From: Symsagittifera roscoffensis
Lineage: Eukaryota > Xenacoelomorpha > Acoela > Convolutidae
Reading direction: 5' to 3'
Length of the DNA: 64,000 bases
Assembly: GCF_963678635.1 (NCBI RefSeq)
Contig: NC_087071.1
Location: 45,557,095 to 45,621,094, forward strand
This document shows positions 31,211 through 44,454 of this stretch, in pieces. The number at the start of each line of letters is the position of its first letter. Within the stretch, counting starts at the first letter, position 1. Both the position numbers and the translations under genes were made by a program. Under the pieces are notes generated by a model. That model saw only the letters and a list, made by a program, of their open reading frames with translations, ran no database searches and was not told the origin of the DNA.

Positions 31211-34200
31211 ATTTTTCAAACTGCTTACAATTATTTAATATCTGTTCTTGTGTGTTTACCAGAATTTTTATCTTTTAATACAGATCTGCTAGGTTGAGAG
31301 AGCAATTTAAACATTTCAGCCATTGAGAAACGTACTTAATTTGGAGGCGTTATTTTTTCTCATTTCATTTGGTTTCAGTTTTACAATCATATCAGATATT
31401 TTTCACTGTTTCAAGACATAAGTGTTTGTTCGACCTTCATGCCTCAACTCAAAGTTTTTTTGGCTCCGATTTTTTTTCTCCTACTGTGAGGCTGACAAAA
31501 AAACAAGTAAAACAAGTTGATGTAAATGAATCACTCCTTATTAAGCAACAAAAAAGACATCAATGCCATGCAATCCTTCTATTCATCTGAACAGTAAAGG
31601 TGAGATCCAGCGGAAATAAAAAAAGCAGTACAGATGGCAGCAAAACATGTACCTCTGAGAATTTTAGATATGGAAATATGAGACTATAAAAACTTCAATG
31701 TTGTTGAGCTCCCTTTATGCGAGGCTGCCCTTTACTGTTCTCGGGAAACAAGCAAACTTTCCCTGAGATGCCTGATGACTTTGCGCTCAAAAATTAAAGT
31801 GTATTTTTTGCTATCTCCTAAATCCATTTTAATCATTTTTTCTTCTCTTTTGTGGTTACCGACCATGCCCTCAATTGAGGTTTTTTCCACTTTATTGAGA
31901 TGTGAATTTCAACAGGCATAAAGTCTTTTCTCCTTCTTAAACTAAACTGGTACTTGTAACGCAGTTTTAACTTTTTTGTTGCGGAACTTTGACTTTTGTT
32001 ACTTTTACTTAGATTTAACCACTCACATCCCCCCACCTGCAACAACCCCCTGTTCCTGAACGAATTGACCCCACCTGAATCAGCTCCCTCCTGGTCTGAA
32101 TTTACCCCCACCCCAAGGTTCAAGTGCGGGGGGATGGAGGAGGTGGTTCAAGTGTGAAGGGGGTGGGCGATGGGGCAAACGTTTGGTTGGTGGGAAATTT
32201 TTCGCCGTACACTCGCTCTGCAAAGTTTCTGCATTAATCATTTGATAAATGATTAAATGTTTGCAAAATTGTTCACGTTGCAAATCAAAACTGAATTGGA
32301 AAAAATTCCACTTTAATATGATTCTTCCACTTATCATATAATGGGTTTCAATTGAACTCTTATGCATTAGGTTTTTGCGAGAAAAATAGAGTTTGAATTC
32401 AATTTCAGTACAACTGTTTTTGTCGGAGCGTATTAAGGGATCGGTTATATTGACAAATTTTAGGCCGCAAAAGTGCATTCCAATCAATTTTATTCTCTTT
32501 TTTTTTAATATTCTGGTAGTATTGAATGCTTTAGAACTGCATAATTCCATTAAGAAAACATATAAGGATTTGGAAATTTGTGCTTATCCGGGTCTTACAA
32601 CTACTGTATGTTTCAGAAGTCAATTTAAATTCTTGAAGTTCCACAAATGTGGGTTTTGGAAAGTCTGTAATTTTTAAAGTGTTCTTCAAAATCTGGGATA
32701 AATCAACGAGTCAGGTCTTACTTTTCTGATGTACTTTCAGGCGCGGTTGTGATAGCCTGAGATTTTTGATTTAATCTTCCAAGCAAATAAGTTTTGGATA
32801 AGGTAGTTTTGGTAATTTTGAGTTTTTTGTGACGAAGTTGTGATGTTTATTACAGGGGCCGATCTAGAATTTCTCGCCCCCTCCCTAAATCCGCCCCTGG
32901 TTTGATATGTTACTTTTTTGTGGGAGTAAAAAACTGAATTTTAGCTTATATAACAGAAAAATTGCTTAATTGTTCATATTTTTGATGCGTTCTCTTAAGT
33001 TTTGAAGTAATTTTGCGTGTCTTTTGACTAAAAGCGAGATGCTAAGCTGTAGCGTATGAAGTTGAAAAGTTTTTTTTCAATTTAGTCAATCATTGATTTA
33101 TTCGATATCCGGATATTCATTAAAAACGTGCTAATGGTGAAACTTTGAATCTAAACTGTAATTCAATTTTGTGATGTTTGAAAGAGCTTCTTTTAGGACG
33201 AGTGGATGCGTTGCTAAGTTTTACAATGAAGTAGGGGTCTAGAATGGGCGTTTTCTCATACCTGAACTGAAAAACCACTTTTTTCCGTCAAACTATCAAG
33301 CTAGTGATTTTGAAAATGTGAGCTGGTTTATTTTATCGGTTAAAAAATGTATTCTTTTCAATCTCATTAACTTCAACCAAGTTGGGCGGACGCCATTTTT
33401 CTGTGATTTGACCTCCTTACCAACTGAATGGTTCTCCCTTCGTTTTAAATTTTTTACAACCTTTTTTGGCTGACCAACACTAAAATGTTCAAGGAGTGCT
33501 TTCGGCGCCATTATATACCAATTTAAAAACTCAATTTTTTCAAAAAAAGCCCAAAAAACGACAATTTTCACCTGTTTTTTTTTTTCAAAAAAATGCTCCA
33601 AAATTTGATGAAACGACAGTTTGATGAAACTAAAGAAAAAGTCGACAAAATTTTTGATTTTCTTTTTTGAAAAATCGGCGTTTTGAGTGCTGCTTGGCTG
33701 GCCTGCTATGAAAAAACTGTATGTCCGTAATTTACAGATGTAAACTTCGACATACTTTAAACTCTGATTTTAAACTCTGTTTTTGAACGTAGTTTTCTGT
33801 AAAACACTTTTTAATAGTTATTTTTGGCTATTTTTCCTTTCAACCCTTGAAACTTTTCTATTTGTAAAATTTTGGATCTCAATGTTGAAAAGTCTGACAT
33901 GTGGACTAATCAGGCTATTCCTAAAATGTTTTCCTAAAATATTTATAATTTATTCCTAAAATAATTGGTGTATGATGCGCTTATTTTTGTTTTGCCGATG
34001 GGTCTATGGTTGCTTCTAAACGGTTGCTTCAGGGTTGCTTCAAATGTTTCTTATGACCCACTGATAGATTTCAGAACTTTCAGTTTTGCAGTAACGACAC
34101 AAACAAATTGTTTGGTACAAATAAAGACCATATTGCTTAAAAGTGATAAAGGTTCATTGTGATGTCAATGTCAAAACAGCCGAAGAAACAACCCTTAGTT

Positions 34201-34238
34201 GAGTTTTACCCATTTAGCCCCTCAACCCCACTAAAACT
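31211..34238. other. AT-rich intergenic stretch, no gene recognised
   Basis: I see no family match. It holds a purine-strand GGGG-rich patch at 32,100-32,200, T-rich runs, and at 33,530-33,600 one copy of the ACGACAATTTTCACCTG / TTTTTTCAAAAA unit that is tandemly repeated at 41,945-42,061. Confidence 0.6.
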
Positions 34239-34240
34239 GC

Positions 34241-34513
34241 CATACCGCTAAGTCCTCAAGGTATGAATTGCTTTTTCATGAATCCGTATGTATACCTTAT
34301 ATCGGACTCCAGAGAGAGAGAGAGAGAAGTTAAAACGACTAGTTAATATTAACGTTATTTCATTCTCTGAACCGTAGTTCACTTTAACCGCGGTTCTCGT
34401 CCTCGCTATCAAGGTCAATCGACCAGTACACATTAACGTTACATAGTATCAAACCATAAATGATGTAAAAATACATAATAAGTGTTATATGGAGCTTTAT
34501 ATATCCATGCCGG
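34241..34513 (-). repeat. G2 element 3' LTR
   Basis: About 273 bp, homologous in the same orientation to 40,931-41,219. The plus-strand edge is CATACCGCTAAGTCCTCAAGG and the other edge ATGCCGGATGAC. A (GA)n run lies at 34,311-34,327. Divergence between the two LTRs is clear by eye, so the insertion is old. Confidence 0.85.
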
Positions 34514-35573
34514 ATGACGTTCTCCACTCTCGGGAAAAGTGATAAAGTTTGATTGAAAATTTTAGTCCCAGTGGGACTGTTCTGATCTGGCTGTTCATTT
34601 TTTCCCTCTTGTGCTGTGGTATTATCAATTTTGTCGTCCATTCTGTCGTGCTCTTCGTCATTTTGTGGCTGTTTGTCTTCCATTTCGTTCATCTCGATGT
34701 CCTTCGTATTCACGTTCAATATGTCATTGCTTTTCATGGTTTCGTCTTCTGTTTTGCTGGCGATGTTAAGTCAATTACGTCGCTTGCGGTGGTCAGTTTG
34801 TGTTTTGGGCTCATAGCCTGCATAAATTGTACTCAAGACTTGTACCCGGGGTTTTTTCGGTAAATTCCATCTCCTGTATCAAAGATTATAAGCTTGGGGA
34901 GTCTTGTGCTGATTTTTTTCTGGAGGTGAGTCAATTTGAACTGCTTTTTCCCCGGTTGCATTTGCGATTTGTGTTGTGGTGATTGGGATGGGGGTACCGA
35001 TTGCTGTTGCTAAGGTCGCCTGTCGGTTCCTAGTTGACTTTCTCGTTTCGGTTGCAGAAGGTATTTTTTTTATTCTGTCGCTTTGGTGGCGGTGAGATGT
35101 GCTCCTCCGACGTTGACGACTAATCATCGTCCTTCTCAGGGCTGTTGTTTGTTTCCTGTTCAGTCTCCGTTTGGAGGCTCATCCCCCGTGGTATTTGTAG
35201 CTTTCTTACTGGTTTTCCTCCAGTCCTCTTTCCTGTCGCTATCCTTTTTGTGGGACTGCTTTGACTTTTGCTCAGTGCTGCCCTCTTTTGTCCTGTTATT
35301 TTGATTGGGAGCCCCGTTCTAGTGTACTTCTTGAATATGGGCTGTTAGGGAGCCTGCGGGTTTTCTATCTTCAAAAAAATGTAGACATGGTCCTGTTCTC
35401 CGTGCGGATTTATACGCAAAATTATGGCTTAATCGAGAAAGTCTGTATGGACCGTATAATACAGGGTTAGGAACAAATGCTGCACTGCTATTTTATAGTA
35501 ACCTCGGTCGTTTGCCAAAATTTTGTACCCAAGCAGTGTGGGGTGCGTAGAATAGGATTTTTCCATCTATGGT
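34514..35573 (-). pseudogene. G2 Pol tail after integrase
   Basis: Hydrophilic open pieces (34,384-34,737 and 34,879-35,127, minus strand) with Asp/Glu/Gln-rich and Arg/Ser/Thr-rich stretches. The last one runs into the LTR. A similar degraded segment follows integrase in G3 (42,600-42,840). No motif recognised. Confidence 0.45.
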
Positions 35574-36760
35574 CTAATATTTTTGTTCAAACGTTTTTGG
35601 GTTCTTGACTTTTGTTGCTAGCCTGATAGTTTTCCGTGCCACTTGTTCTATTCGTTTTTCAATGTTTTTGTCTATTGTTCTTTGTACTCCCTTGTATCTT
35701 ATTTTAGGTTTGGTTGTAGCTCCTTCTATAGGTCCTGAATGTGCACCTGTTTCTGGTTGTGTCGGTGAATGTGTGTTAGTGAGCGTCCTTGGTAGTGATT
35801 TATTTGTGACTCTAGGTGGTGATCCCTTGTTCTGTATTTGCACTTGGTCCTTTGAGGTGGTTTCGTAAGATTCTTTGGATCTAAACATTCATATTTTGCG
35901 CTCTCCCAATTGAGATTTTTTGGCGAGCTATTTGTGGCTATATTCGATAGTGGAGTATTTGGTTTTTTGCCCATATGCGCCTCAAAATGTGAATTTTTTC
36001 TGACACCGTGTGGTGTGATTCTTAGTGTTTTTAATATTTCTGCGAAATCTGAAGCTAATATATGTGGTGTAATTGACTGGTCTGTTCTCATTACTGCCAA
36101 ACTAAGTTTAATTGTCTGAATCATTCTTTCCACGACCCCTATAGCCCTGTGATCATCTACTGGTGCGAATAGTAGTTTTATATTATTTGTCCGACCAAAA
36201 ATTTGCAGTTTTTTTTAGCTCTGAATGTTTGCGCTTGATCGCATCCTAATTTTCTTGGTACACCGAAAATGAAATTCTATTTTTGCATGACTTTGGTGGC
36301 AATATTTGCTGTTGTATTTGATACAACTTTTGCTGTCGGGAACTTTGACTACTTATCTATCGCAGCTAAAATGCATGCATCCCTATTAAATTCATCCGGA
36401 AGGGTTACCGCGAAATCTAATTGGACTTCCTCATTAGGTTCGACTGCTGGTTTCATATGCAATGAAGTCTGCTTTCCTAAGATGGGTTTTAATTTTTATC
36501 CTGCTCCGTGCAGTGTTTGCAGTTTTGTGCCAGTTGCACAATGGATCAATGAATATGCGGGTACCAGACATGGTGACTCATTTCCAAAATAGCTGCCAAT
36601 CGCGGGTAGGTGAGGTGAAGACTGTCGAGCAATTGTGACGGAATGACGTTTTTTTCATCCATGAGTAAACAGGCCTCACGGAAATGGAGCCTATTTGGAT
36701 GTTGAACCAATACTGCCCATAGGATGCTTTGATAGCTTCCCAATCTCGCTGCTTCACAAA
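35574..36760 (-). pseudogene. G2 integrase
   Basis: Read on the minus strand: an H2C2-like zinc region with HLTYPRLAAILEMSHHVWYP (about 36,560-36,620), a core with DSKSCIKYNSKYC-like remains, and the strongly conserved DDHRAIGVVERMIQTIKLSL at about 36,090-36,150, which holds the Glu of DDE. A C-terminal basic part follows (IEKRIEQVARKTIRLATKVK). Stops and frame changes interrupt the first half of the core. The antisense copy at 28,759-29,045 comes from this part of the family. Confidence 0.7.
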
Positions 36761-37900
36761 ATTGATCAGTGGACGCAGGATTCGGTCCTTCTTTGTAGCT
36801 GCGGCGCTGAAAGGAACCCTCAGTACTCGCTGGAGTTTTCGACGGAATAGCGGCAAGTCCTCCTCCGTTTCTGTGGCTTTCTCCACTGTTGCTACTACGC
36901 CATCCATTATTTCGTCGTGACTGGCCTCTAGCTGTGACGAAGTTGTCATCGTCGGGGGCTCCAAGTTGAGTGTTGTTTCCTCCTGTAGACATACGCTGGG
37001 GTCCACGCGGTCCATATTTTTTTCTCTACTAGTGTAATATCCTTGTGGCTGTCCGTTTAGGTGGTTGTAGTCGTCTTGGCTGTTTCGATTTCAGCTTTGG
37101 TGTTAATCACTGTTTGTGTGGCTGTAGTCGGCCTGACTGTTTCTGCTTTTTCAATTTTATCTTCTGTGTTGATTACTGTTTGTGTGGCTCTAGTCGTCCT
37201 GGCTGTCTCCGTTTCCAGTTTACCCGTTTTCGGGATATTTTGGTCTACCACAGTAATTTTTGATGTCGAGCTGCCTCCGAAAATGATTTTTTTTGGAAAA
37301 TCTGGTTGTTTTTGTTTTGTTATCAGCTCCCTTGCGTCGGTTACTGCCGCGGTTGAAGTGGATGGTGTCGGTGATTTTGTGTTCTTTATTTGCTTTCTCT
37401 TGGCTGGTGGTCGATTGTGCCACCTCTGGTCAGAGAAACTTTCTTCCCGGTCGGATGCGTTTTGCCAGTCAAGGGAATATCTGCACGAAAGCGTGTTTTG
37501 TAAGTTTTCAACTCTGGTGGAATGAATCCGCCTGCGAAATTTTTCGTTAATTTTCTGCTCATCGTTTTAAAGTTGATCGCGTTGATCGTAGACTTGTTGC
37601 AGTTGAAATTTTTTGAATGCAAGAGAGTTGACTTTTTATGAGCCGAATTTGAGTTAGACTGAATTTTGCTTTTGAGTAGTAATTGACCGCTGTTGGAATC
37701 TTTGGAAGGTCTAGTTGTTAATTGAGCGTTTGAACTAGCCTCTAATAACCCTCTATTTTCCGCGCGCTTTTTGATCAGATCATATGGTGCTTTGTTTTGG
37801 TTGGCGAAGTTGTTTAGAATGATTTTGTCAAACATTTCTAGGTTGTTTATGAATGTATTATTTGAGGACGCTACAAATTCTTTATCGTATTCACTAGGGA
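36761..37900 (-). pseudogene. G2 linker between RNase H and integrase
   Basis: Hydrophilic, Thr- and Lys-rich open pieces (37,386-37,835, 37,057-37,251 and 36,578-37,015). It holds an internal repeat of roughly 27 residues around TATQTVINT and ends in a short poly-Thr run at about 37,060. The corresponding place in G3 holds the (GTT)n expansion. Confidence 0.55.
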
Positions 37901-39160
37901 GTTTTGATAATCCAACCGGATTTCGTGAGATTTAGTCTTTTAGTCCTTTTTTACTCCCTGAGATGCCTAATATCAAAATGAAATGGTATTAATCTATCGA
38001 TCCAGCGGGTTAGTCGGCTTTGAGTTGTCTTTGATCGTTCGCTTGCATTTAAAATGCTGATTGAAGCTTGATGGTCGGTGATGAAAGTAAAATGTTTGCC
38101 GTATCGATAGTATTTGAAGTGTTCAATTGACCATACGACCCCTAATAGTTCTAGTTCGTTGACTGAATGTTTTTAGGGAGTTTAAAAACCGTGACGCGTA
38201 TGCTATAGCCACCCAACCCTCTGCTGAGTGCTGTTCCAAGGCTGCTCCTAGCCATGTGTTAGATGCATCACAGACAATGCGCGTGTATAAATGTTGCACC
38301 AGTTGTAAAATGTTTTTGAAAGCTAAGTTATGTTCTGGTAGAAAAAAGAGAGGTCTGTTTTTTTCATTTTTTAAGTGGGGCAGCCGCTGTTTGTGCTAAA
38401 TTTGGTATGTAATTTGTAAGGTGGTGTTTTGAGCCCATGAAACTTTTAAGTTATTTGAAAATTTTAGGAGGCAATAGCTTTCCAATCGCTCCAGTTTTCT
38501 TTGTAAGTGGTTTTGTTCCTTCACTGTTGATGTTTTGAACCTAACCACTCAACTTGCTTGCATGCGAACTTACATTTATCAAGGGAATTTGCGAGATTTT
38601 CCTCGTCGAGTTTCGTAAGCACCGTTTGTAGTTTTTGTCGGTGCGTCTCTATGGTTCCTTTCGTTACAATCAGGATATCATCCTGATATGCGTAAGTATT
38701 ATTACAGTTAGTAAGTGTTATGTCCACTGCTTTCTAAAACTCTGCCGGCATATCCGTAAGACTGTAAAATCCCGTCCGGAATTGGTATGCTCCTGTAGCA
38801 TTACCGCCAATGAGACTGAAGTTACATTGTTGTCGTGTTGCTTTATCCAACGGGTTTGAGAATATGCGTATCGTAAATCGAGAGTTGAGAAAAATGTTTG
38901 GTTTGACTAATCTGATTTCACCACTTGTGCGATTTTATCCAGGAATCGGTCAATTTTAGGCACTTGGTGTTTGTTTTGATGTATGTATTTGTTATTCTTT
39001 TTGGAATCTAAGGCCAGTTCAACTGTTTGGTCCTTTTTGACTGTGATAACTATTGGGCTGATGAATTGTTCGTCTAAACACTTGTCGAGTTTGATGATGT
39101 TTTTTTTGATCAATCAACTTGTTTAATTCTGCTTCAACCCTTTCTTGTAGATGTATTGGT
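37901..39160 (-). pseudogene. G2 reverse transcriptase and RNase H
   Basis: Minus-strand landmarks: LDEQFISPIVITVKKDQTVE (about 39,030-39,090) from the fingers, the catalytic YQDD in YAYQDDILIVTKG (about 38,660-38,695), KFACKQVEWLGSKH, RNase H VCDASNTWLGAALEQ (about 38,225-38,270) and FTFITDHQASISILNAS (about 38,050-38,100) with LTRWIDRL. The YxDD and DAS residues are present, but the region is broken by several stops and frame changes. Confidence 0.8.
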
Positions 39161-39379
39161 ATACGTCTACCCTTTTATTGTATCGGTTCGAGCTCTTTAC
39201 TGAATTGTGTTCTCATTACGTGGTGTTTTGTCTTCCCTATGCGATTGCAATAGCTGTTGAAAATTATTCTTGACCCATTGTTTAATTTCGTGGCTTGACT
39301 CGTCGTTTCGTTGAACATTGAGTACCCTGTGTGTTTGTTTTTCCTAAATAATTCTAATTCCGATGCGTGGTAATAGGTT

Positions 39380-39660
39380 TCGTCCTGTTATATTTGCCTC
39401 ATGATTATAAACTATGATGAACAGAGCTGTTTGTTTTTCATATCCTCCCGACTCAATTGTAATTATCAATCTTCCTTTTGGATTTATTGATTCACCGTTA
39501 TAGCATGCTAAATTTCTAGCAGTGTCCTCCGGCGAGATATTTTAAAAGTTGCCTTTTTGATCTTTTTGTTGTATTCGTTTTCGTTTAGGAAAGACACCGG
39601 GCTGCCCGAGTCAGCAATAGCGAATAGTTCTGTTGTGTTCGTTTTCAATTTAATACTATG
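39380..39660 (-). pseudogene. G2 aspartic protease
   Basis: The minus strand reads LFAIADSGSPVSFLNE (about 39,585-39,635), with the D-S-G triad of retropepsins in its usual hydrophobic setting. Downstream it reads ANITGRNLLPRIG, equivalent to the conserved ILGRDFL-type motif. Confidence 0.7.
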
Positions 39661-39849
39661 TAGATTTAGATTGTCTTCCGATAGTGTTTTTGTGTTTTTT
39701 ATTTCCCATTATGGAAATTTCGTCTATTTGGTAGTTCTCCCAACCATTGTTTGTGAAGAACTCAGCACATGCGACAGGGTCAGTGTCCCTTTCCGTGCTC
39801 TCTATTTCTGTTTCCTCTTGTTGTTCGTCATTTGTGTTTCTTAAGTAAT

Positions 39850-40929
39850 TTACGTTTGTAGAGCGACAAACTTTTGCGTAAATTCAGGGTTTTGCGCATT
39901 TCGAGCTAATTTGGTCTTTTGCCGGACATGATTGTAAATGGTTCGGGCCATATTGATTCCCATGTTTATAAAATTGACTAGAATTTGTGTTTCGTTATTG
40001 TTGATGCTGTTGACCTCCTGTGTTTTGTGATCCACGTGGATACGGTCGGCCGCGAAAACCGCCTCGACCTCGCTGATTGTTTTGGTTGTACTGCTGATTT
40101 TGTCTGCCACGTTTATTTACGTAATGAACCGGCTCTTGTTTTGTAGTCACTGTTTGGCCTCCGATCGGATTTTTTTTCATTGTACGACTGTGTTCTAGTC
40201 GTTTTTCTCGTCGTATCACGTACTCGTATGCTTCCTGCGGGCAACGTGTTTGTGCCAGCAATTCTTCTGCAATTTTTTCATTGTTTATTTGAGCGGTAAA
40301 CATATCCCTCACCCTCTCAGTTTCTCGGTCGCCGCAGTCAGCCCTTGAAACTAGTTCCACTAGATCAGCACTAAATTGTTCTGAGCTCTCGGCTTTCTTT
40401 TGTTTTCGATAGATAAAGTTATACCTCTCAAAAGCTATTAAGCGTGTTGTGACGAATATATCTTCCAAAACAGTCATAAATTCTTGTGTAGTTACCGTGT
40501 GTAGTTGTGAATTAGGTCCTTTTTGTTAAATTTGTCGCTGTCCTTCAGCGCCGAGACACAAGAAAAGATAGCTGCGTACTTTTGCGTCCGCTTTGTCCCA
40601 TCTGAATGAGTTACACAAAACTCCTTCCTCTTGTGCTTTGATCACGTGGTTTTCCCAGCCCATTTTTTTCTCTTGATTACGACCTCTCGGTTTTTTCTTT
40701 GGGCTTCCGTTGCACCGTTTATTTCGACTTCATATACTGCTTCAGATGGCTCTACTAATTGCGGTTTTGTTCTTAAAGTGTTTCGAATTTCGATGCCGTC
40801 TTTTGCGAATACTGCCATTTCCAGTATTGCCGCCCATTTTGTCCACTCTAATTGGGGTTCGGCCGATGCTCGTTCCCAGAATGGGTTTATGTTTAGCGGG
40901 TTCTTCGAAAATCCTGTTGGTTGCGCCAT
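39850..40929 (-). pseudogene. G2 Gag
   Basis: Starts with ATG at 40,929 (MAQPTGFSKNPLNINPFWER), directly after the LTR. A capsid-like middle lies at 39,995-40,477 (RLIAFERYNFIYRKQ, FSADLVELVSRADCG, DMFTAQINNEKIAEELL). It is followed by an RGG-type basic tail (QRGRGGFRGRPYPRG) and a decayed zinc-knuckle region near 39,900 (PNHLQSCPAKDQ in a shifted frame). The frame is broken between 40,480 and 40,640. Confidence 0.7.
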
Positions 40930-40930
40930 G

Positions 40931-41000
40931 TCATACCGCTAAGTCCTCAAGGTATAAATTGCTTATTCCTGAACCCGTAAGGATAGATAAAATCGGACGC

Positions 41001-41031
<31 letters not shown>

Positions 41032-41219
41032 GAAAACAACTAGTTAATGTTATTGTTAGTTCTCTCTCTGAACCGTAGCTCATTTTAACTGCCGTTCTCG
41101 TCCTCGCTATCAAGGTCAATCGACAAGTACAGGTTAACGTTACATTAAATCAAAACATAAATGATGTATAAGTACATAATAAATTTTATATGGAGTTTTA
41201 TCTAAGCATGCCGGATGAC
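40931..41219 (-). repeat. G2 element 5' LTR
   Basis: The partner of 34,241-34,513, with a longer (GA)n run at 41,001-41,028. On the minus strand the LTR ends GCGGTATG and two or three bases later TGGCGCAACC begins. That is a possible tRNA primer binding site, and it overlaps the first codons of Gag. Confidence 0.85.
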
Positions 41220-41621
41220 AGAAACATTTAACCACCCCGCAAGTAATTTCCAATATTTGAATTTTTTTCTCTTATTGCCCCATTGTAAAAGAATTAAGAC
41301 CTTTCTCCAATCTTGCAACGCAAGTTAGCCCCTGTAACACAAAACTACTATGATGAAATTATTAATGTTTTTTGTGGATAGGCGAAAAACAGCATTAAAG
41401 GAGTTAACCAAATCCCATGAAATTTATTACCACAAAATTAGTTGTCTCATAGCGTAGGATGATAGTTCTGCTCGTTCGCTCCCGAGTTTCTTAGATATAT
41501 GATGTCCAGAGTCGGGTTGAGCGGTCTCCTGAGCTGCCACTTGCACCATTTCTTGTGACATTTCCATCACATGTAGGGGGTATTTTCTTGGAACCGTGTT
41601 AAGAGAATTGCATTCATGCAG
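41220..41621. other. Short intergenic stretch between G2 and G3
   Basis: AT-rich, no gene or repeat recognised. Confidence 0.5.
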
Positions 41622-41772
41622 TGTGGTATGAGATATCTACAGTACTAAATCCCAACGGATGGATACACTATAATAGTCGGTTTGGAACTCAAATAAGAGC
41701 GACATGTTCGCAAACTATTTCTTCAACGTCTGATCGTTAGCAAAGTTATAACCACATTAGAATACAAGGTCA
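41622..41772 (-). repeat. G3 element 3' LTR (recognisable part)
   Basis: Aligns with 47,064-47,203: TGTGGTATGAGATATCT, TAGTCGGTTTGGAACT, CAAACTATTTCTTCAACGTC, ATACAAGGTCA. The far edge is too decayed to place. Confidence 0.7.
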
Positions 41773-41944
41773 TTTGGCCGACAAAATCACTCAACGCAAT
41801 GAGATTATAAAAATAACGTTTGTCAAATTGGACCGAATAACATTCCACCTGGGTCCACATAGGAGTAGAGTTTATAGAGTCCCTGTAGGATTGTTTTGAT
41901 TTTTTAAGTCCCCGTGGGACCCTTGCTATGTTCTTCTCACTTGT

Positions 41945-42061
41945 TTTTTCAAAAAGTGCCCAACAACGACAATTTTTACCTGTTTTTTCAAAAAGTGCCC
42001 AAAAGCGACAATTTTCACCTGTTTTTTCAAAAAGTGACCAAAAACGACAATTTTCAACTGT
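41945..42061. repeat. 39 bp minisatellite, three units
   Basis: Three tandem units of 39 bp, each with TTTTTTCAAAAAGTG then CGACAATTTT. Since 39 is a multiple of three, the plus strand reads a 13-residue repeat (FFQKVP..DNF.L). A related single unit lies at about 33,530-33,600 outside G3, so the unit is a dispersed repeat that expanded here. Confidence 0.85.
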
Positions 42062-43600
42062 TTTTTTTTCTTTTTGTTCAACGCGTTTGCCTCTCCTTCC
42101 TCATCTGCTTTTTGTTGTCGTTTCTTGTCTTCTTTAGTGAATCTTCATCTTCCTTCCTGGCTTCTTGCTCTTCAACTTTTTGTTTCTGTGTTTGTTACTG
42201 TTAAGGTTTCATTTTGGTCTCGATCTGCGTCTTTCCTTGGGTTGCCCATTGATGACACTAAATCGGCAATGTCGAGTGGTTTTGCGGCAGGTTTTGTTTT
42301 GATTGCCTCCAGGACTTTCAGGCATGCTTGATACTCTAAACATAATTCACTATATCTCTTTTCTGATATCAGGCTACATATGTATGGCTTGTTTTGTGGT
42401 ATCACCTGCGTTGGTGACTCTATAGTAAACTGTTTACTTTGCGTTTTGATTTGACTGCCTCGACTGTGTTAATAGGAATTGAATTTCTAAGTGCCGCGGC
42501 TAACGTTTACTGCCAATTTCGGACAGATTTTTGGGTAGCTTATATAATTTTTTGTTAATTTCGGTGTCTTTATTTCTAATGAAACAATCTGCTATGGGCT
42601 GTATTGTGTGAAGTCGAAGATCATTCCTTGCTCGGTGCCGACGATTTTTTGCTGGCTGTCTGTCGATTGGATATTTTGGTTGTCTTTTCCGGTATCTCCT
42701 CCGTTGGGAAGTTCATATTCCCTGTAGGTGTCTTTTGTGTTCTTTTACTGGTTTTCTTCCCGGTTGTTTTTGTCTTCCTTTTTTTCGGCACTCTTGCTGT
42801 TGTTGTACTCGTTATTGTTTTTCCTTCCTAATGAGGTTGGCAGTCCTCACGTTGTGCCCTCTTCGAACAGTGGGTTTTGCGGAAAACTTGAGTCTCAAAA
42901 ACTAAAAAGCGCCACAAAGGGCTAGTTTTCCGAGCGATTTTATATAAAACATATTCACTTAAGCGTGATGATCTGCATGGTCTGTATGTCAATGGGTTAG
43001 AAACAAAAACAAAACGGCTACTTGTCAACAATTTCGATTTTTCCTTGTGTTCTCACCCATGCTGTGTGTGATATGTATGTCAGAACTTTACCGTCTCTTG
43101 TTTCGTACTTTAAATCAAATGTTAAAGGGCCTTTTTCTTTTCTTGCTATACTTATTGTTTTCCTTCCTTATCGTTCTATCCGTTTTTTTAACATTTTGGT
43201 CTACTTGTTTTTGAATTCCCTTGTATCTAAGCTGAATTTTTCTTTTTCAATAGCTATTGCTCGTCTGGTTTTTGCACCTGAGTTCTGGAACTGCTGGTTT
43301 GATAAAACTGTAGGAGTTGTAAGTATCGTTTCTGGTATCCACTCAGACCGTCATTTTATGGCCATTACCGTAGGTCTTGCATGACTTCCGCGGGAAGTAG
43401 AGGTTGCATCAGGTTTTTCAGAACTCAACATGCGTGTTTGGCACTTCCCATTTTAAGTTGTCCGGTGAACTATTCAATTCTTTGTTTAGGAGTAATGTAT
43501 TGGAGTTATAAGACTTTTTGTAGATTTTTACAATGCAGCGACGTGTTTGTCTCTCGATTCACGGTTGCAATAATCTCCTCCGTTATCATTTTCGCGGCTG
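42062..43600 (-). pseudogene. G3 integrase C-terminal part and Pol tail, core missing
   Basis: Minus-strand pieces at about 43,081-43,350 (SGAKTRRAIAIEKEKFSL, MLKKRIER) align with G2 35,574-35,720. A piece at 43,540-43,610 (QLEVSRENDNGGDYC) aligns with the G2 linker near 36,930. The DDE core that should lie between is not there, so it was lost by deletion. The 42,600-42,840 stretch resembles the G2 tail. Confidence 0.5.
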
Positions 43601-44330
<730 letters not shown>

Positions 44331-44454
44331 TGGTCGAAAATTTTCTGATTGTTGAATTATTCGAAACGCACTTGAGGTTTAGTTCGACGTGTTAGCGGCG
44401 TCCTTTTATTTTCCGCGCTGATTTTGATCAGACTATTCGTTCTCGCTTTCGAAT

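Noticed and set aside
36269-36592. A plus-strand frame starting with a signal-peptide-like KFYFCMTLVAIFAVVFDTTF
   Set aside because: It lies exactly antisense to the G2 integrase core and recurs at 28,980 for the same reason. The hydrophobic look comes from the complement.
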